Shown here: positions 6,655-8,873 of the stretch, piece by piece
Layout: each line of letters begins with the position of its first letter
How positions within the stretch are numbered: the stretch's first letter is position 1
Origin: Chitinispirillales bacterium
GTDB lineage: Bacteria; Fibrobacterota; Chitinivibrionia; Chitinivibrionales; Chitinispirillaceae
Direction of reading: 5' to 3'
Length of the DNA stretch: 8,873 nucleotides
Assembly: GCA_031254445.1 (NCBI GenBank)
Contig: JAIRUL010000244.1
Span: 1-8,873, forward strand
Translations under genes and position numbers: made by a program
The notes under the pieces: generated by a model
Told to the model about the DNA's origin: nothing
Databases searched by the model: none
The model's input: the letters and a program-made list of their open reading frames with translations, nothing else

Positions 6655-8703
6655 ATGAACACAAGCAAAGCAAATAAACTGAATCGAAATACCATATCAA
6701 GGCAAGAAAGGCTATTTACCATGAAGAAGCTTTTCCATGTTGCGCTGGCGCTGGCGCTAGGCGTGTCGGCGGCGTTTGCGGATGAGGAACTTGAGAAGCG
6801 CGTCGGCGGTTTGCAGGCGCAGGTCGATCACATTATCTCGAAGGCCGGAATCCACTTCGGCGGGGAGTTTAGGTCGCAGTTTTTCAACTCGCACTTGTCC
6901 GGCGATGCGCTTGAGGAGGGGAGAAAAAAGTCGGAGAGCGCCGAGTACACGAGCGTTGATTTTGACATTGTCGCAAGGCCGAACAACGCGCTCAGCGCCC
7001 GCGCGATGTTTCGCTTGCACCAAGATTGGCGGAACTTCTTCTCGGACGTGCAGAACCCCGTCTCCACCCGCTGGTTGAGCGTAGACGGAGCCGTGGGCGG
7101 CGGGATACTGAGCTATCACGTCGGCGATTACACGAAGAAGCTCTCTCCGCTCACGCTCTGGACCCACGAGTTCGAGCTCCTTTACGAGCCGGAGATTTTC
7201 GCCGCAGAGCGCAGGTTTGCTATGTCGGAATCATTCTTAGGCGATTCCAAGAGGCTCTTGCAGGGTTTCGACCTCTCCTTTAAGGCCGAGCTCTACCCGC
7301 TTTTGAGCGAGGTGGAGGCCGATGCTTTTGGCGCGCGTTTAGCCACGCGGGGTTCCATAGAAACCGGCGTTATCCCCCCTAATGTCGGCGGTAATGTGTC
7401 CGGTACCGCCGGCGGTTACTATATGGCGGATTTTGATAAATATTTGCTCGGTTTCAACCTTGGCTCCCAAATAATAAAGGGCGCAGGTTTTGCCGTCAGC
7501 GACATCCTCATATACGACTATTTGCCGACTTACAATGGAACAGAGGATGAGGCAAAGGGAAAAGATCCGCAGTCGACGAATGTTTTAGCGTTCCGCCTAA
7601 ACGCCGACACGCGCGCTTTTATGGAGGGCGACGCGTTTAACGCGGGCGTTAGCGCCGAAGTGGCGCTCTCGGCGGACAAAATCCAAAAGACGGTTGATAC
7701 GGACACGACAATAAGCGGCATGGCCGTAAACGCAGGCTTCTTCGCAAAAACCGCGTTTGGCGAAAACAACCTCAAGCTCACGGCTACATATGTCATGAAC
7801 GACAAAGAGTTTAGGAACGACGCGGTGCAGACGCCGCACTTTATACAGCGCCAAATCATGAACTCAGAGAACCATCTTGCCAATAGATTGGGCGTGATAA
7901 ACCCGTTCGACGCCCTCTATAGAACGGTTTTCAAGTACTCGCCCTCCCAATACATGGGCGTGAAGCAGCCCTACGGCAAGTACGCCTACAACAACGCTAT
8001 CCTGCCGACCGGCATCGTCGCTAGCCTTGTTGCGGATGCCGCCCTCAACTTCCCGAACATCTTTCAGGCCGCCGGCAACTCGGGTTCGGCCGATCGCGTA
8101 GGCCCTATCGTCAAACTCGACGGTTCGTTCTTGGACGAGGCTGTCACTGTCGGCGTGAGGGCGGCGATGTTGAGCGCGAATGAAGAGACGACATACGAAT
8201 ACGAGACAGGTGATTTTGACGGTGATGGCTATCCAATACTCGGCAGCGTTCCCATTAAACAGGAGTACCTGAACGCCGGCGGCGGAGCGAGCGTCGATAT
8301 CGCCAAATTTGTGCCGGTGGTCGGCCCCTCTCTCAAGATAGGCGGCTCTTTTATGATGTACAACTCTACGACCGGTAAATTCGACGGCGACAAAGTTAAC
8401 AACGCTGAGAGCGAGAGCCAGCTTATCAGCGCCGACATCAACTACGGCTTTACGGAGCGCTTCAGGTTCTTGGCTGGTTACCAGTTGCTTACCACGAACA
8501 TCAAGTCCGAGCTGAACGGCAAGGCCTCGCCGGATGTTGGCTACACGTTTGACAACCTCGGCGTAGGCTTCGGCTACAAGGTCGCCGACGGCGGGGACTT
8601 GGTGCTCAAGCTTACAAGGGTCTCCGGCAAGACGGAGGTCGGAGATTTCTCGACCGGTTATCATGCTATGCAGCCGGAGGTTTGGCTGACGGTGAAATTT
8701 TAA
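6655..8703 (+). CDS. Large outer-membrane beta-barrel protein, paralog 2
   Basis: The frame encodes 682 aa from ATG 6655, or 660 aa from ATG 6721 (Met23). The latter begins a textbook signal peptide (MKKLFHVALALALG, cleavage AFA/DEE after residue 42), so the first 22 residues are either a long n-region or untranslated; the strong G-rich site favours 6655. After cleavage comes a short coiled-coil-like stretch (about 44-62), then FGGEFR (68-73), VARP (106-109), SPLTLW (164-169), beta-strand-like sequence and a C-terminal TVKF. There is no cysteine and no TonB plug. A DFDGDG motif (520-525) resembles calcium-binding loops but lacks the full EF-hand pattern; FDGD recurs later. It is a shorter, diverged paralog of the preceding gene, 18 nt downstream, and the last gene before the terminator. 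It is probably an outer-membrane channel serving the same importer; the exact role is inferred. Confidence 0.8.
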   Translation: MNTSKANKLNRNTISRQERLFTMKKLFHVALALALGVSAAFADEELEKRVGGLQAQVDHIISKAGIHFGGEFRSQFFNSHLSGDALEEGRKKSESAEYTSVDFDIVARPNNALSARAMFRLHQDWRNFFSDVQNPVSTRWLSVDGAVGGGILSYHVGDYTKKLSPLTLWTHEFELLYEPEIFAAERRFAMSESFLGDSKRLLQGFDLSFKAELYPLLSEVEADAFGARLATRGSIETGVIPPNVGGNVSGTAGGYYMADFDKYLLGFNLGSQIIKGAGFAVSDILIYDYLPTYNGTEDEAKGKDPQSTNVLAFRLNADTRAFMEGDAFNAGVSAEVALSADKIQKTVDTDTTISGMAVNAGFFAKTAFGENNLKLTATYVMNDKEFRNDAVQTPHFIQRQIMNSENHLANRLGVINPFDALYRTVFKYSPSQYMGVKQPYGKYAYNNAILPTGIVASLVADAALNFPNIFQAAGNSGSADRVGPIVKLDGSFLDEAVTVGVRAAMLSANEETTYEYETGDFDGDGYPILGSVPIKQEYLNAGGGASVDIAKFVPVVGPSLKIGGSFMMYNSTTGKFDGDKVNNAESESQLISADINYGFTERFRFLAGYQLLTTNIKSELNGKASPDVGYTFDNLGVGFGYKVADGGDLVLKLTRVSGKTEVGDFSTGYHAMQPEVWLTVKF

Positions 8704-8705
8704 AA

Positions 8706-8729
8706 GCATATTTTTTTGAAACAATATGC
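8706..8729 (+). other. Weak inverted repeat after the last barrel gene
   Basis: GCATAT (8706-8711) can pair with ATATGC (8724-8729) around a 12-nt loop, 2 nt after the stop codon. No T run follows. It could help protect the mRNA end together with the stronger hairpin downstream, or be chance. Confidence 0.25.
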
Positions 8730-8744
8730 GCAATTCGGCTTATA

Positions 8745-8772
8745 GGGGTCGAACATTTTCGACCCTCTTTTT
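8745..8772 (+). terminator. Rho-independent terminator of the transporter-barrel unit
   Basis: Bases 8745-8753 pair with 8758-8766 (core GGGTCG/CGACCC, extended by A-T pairs, one G-U at the base) around the tetraloop CATT, followed by C and five T. It lies 41 nt past the stop of the second barrel gene and is the only strong terminator seen after dppB, so it likely ends one transcript. It matches the leader hairpin at 151-174 at 20 of 25 aligned positions. Confidence 0.75.
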
Positions 8773-8797
8773 GACATTGGTTTTAATGTTCGCTAAT
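8771..8797 (+). promoter_or_regulatory. Possible promoter for the gene at 8837
   Basis: A perfect TTGACA (8771-8776) overlaps the terminator's T run. The best -10 candidate is GCTAAT (8792-8797, 4 of 6 matches) at a short 15-nt spacing, so the promoter is only tentative. A new transcription unit starting here would fit the preceding terminator and the 133-nt gap. Confidence 0.3.
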
Positions 8798-8821
8798 TGC
8801 CATCTAACCATACTCGAACCG

Positions 8822-8829
8822 TAAGGAGG
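8822..8829 (+). promoter_or_regulatory. Shine-Dalgarno TAAGGAGG for the GTG start at 8837
   Basis: TAAGGAGG is a near-perfect complement of the 16S rRNA 3' end and is spaced 7 nt from GTG 8837. It fixes a GTG start for the gene at the right edge. Confidence 0.75.
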
Positions 8830-8836
8830 AACCGCA

Positions 8837-8873
8837 GTGAAAAGAAGAAACATTATCGTCGCCTCAGCATTGT
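8837..8873 (+). CDS. 5' end of a gene with signal-peptide-like N-terminus
   Basis: Only 12 codons and one base are present, reading MKRRNIIVASAL from a GTG start and open to the window edge. The basic start followed by a hydrophobic run is typical of the beginning of a Sec signal peptide, so an exported protein is likely. Nothing can be said about function. It is separated from the preceding operon by a terminator and has its own strong ribosome-binding site. Confidence 0.6.
   Translation, partial: MKRRNIIVASAL

Noticed and set aside
7864..8733. Long minus-strand open frame (289 codons) opposite the second barrel gene
   Set aside because: It lies antisense to a convincing secreted protein with a C-terminal Phe, has no ribosome-binding site, starts beyond the terminator region and reads as Arg/Val-rich shadow sequence caused by codon bias.
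1..8873. CRISPR arrays, tRNA/rRNA genes, insertion sequences and attachment sites
   Set aside because: No regularly spaced repeats, no tRNA-like cloverleaf segments, no transposase motifs and no terminal inverted repeats were seen; gaps between genes are all under about 135 nt.

Overview
The window is a stretch of a Gram-negative (diderm) bacterial chromosome with every gene on the + strand. Signal peptides plus two large cysteine-free proteins that look like outer-membrane beta-barrels ending in phenylalanine require an outer membrane. The DNA is moderately GC-rich, yet uses ATA (Ile) and AGG (Arg) codons freely. Shine-Dalgarno sites are unusually G-rich. Sequence flavour and the pairing of a Dpp-type importer with large barrels remind me of Fibrobacterota or a similar gut/anaerobe lineage, but this is a weak guess and cannot be settled from the sequence alone.

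Layout. Bases 2-91 hold the last 29 codons of an upstream gene, possibly the importer's substrate-binding protein. Bases 92-221 are a leader with a terminator-like hairpin, a TTGACA box and a possible 38-codon leader ORF that overlaps the next start. Bases 222-3896 encode a complete membrane core of a peptide/nickel-type (DppBCDF) ABC importer: two permeases and two ATPases, with gaps of 2 and 21 nt and one 11-nt overlap. Bases 3925-6636 and 6655-8703 encode two large secreted beta-barrel-like proteins that share several sequence blocks and are diverged tandem paralogs. A hairpin terminator (about 8745-8772) ends the unit; it is related to the leader hairpin, with a compensated base-pair change. 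A TTGACA box and a strong Shine-Dalgarno follow, then the first 12 codons of another gene with a basic, signal-peptide-like N-terminus (GTG start at 8837).

How the genes may work together. The short gaps between 222 and 8703, with no terminator seen inside, suggest one transcript coding for an import route: two outer-membrane proteins that could let the solute into the periplasm, a binding protein (perhaps the gene cut off at the left edge) and the DppBC permease driven by DppD/DppF. The substrate is not visible; this transporter family carries peptides, nickel chelates and, in some lineages, oligosaccharides. The barrels show no recognisable TonB box or plug domain. The linkage of a Dpp core to its own pair of large outer-membrane barrels is the most interesting aspect of the window.
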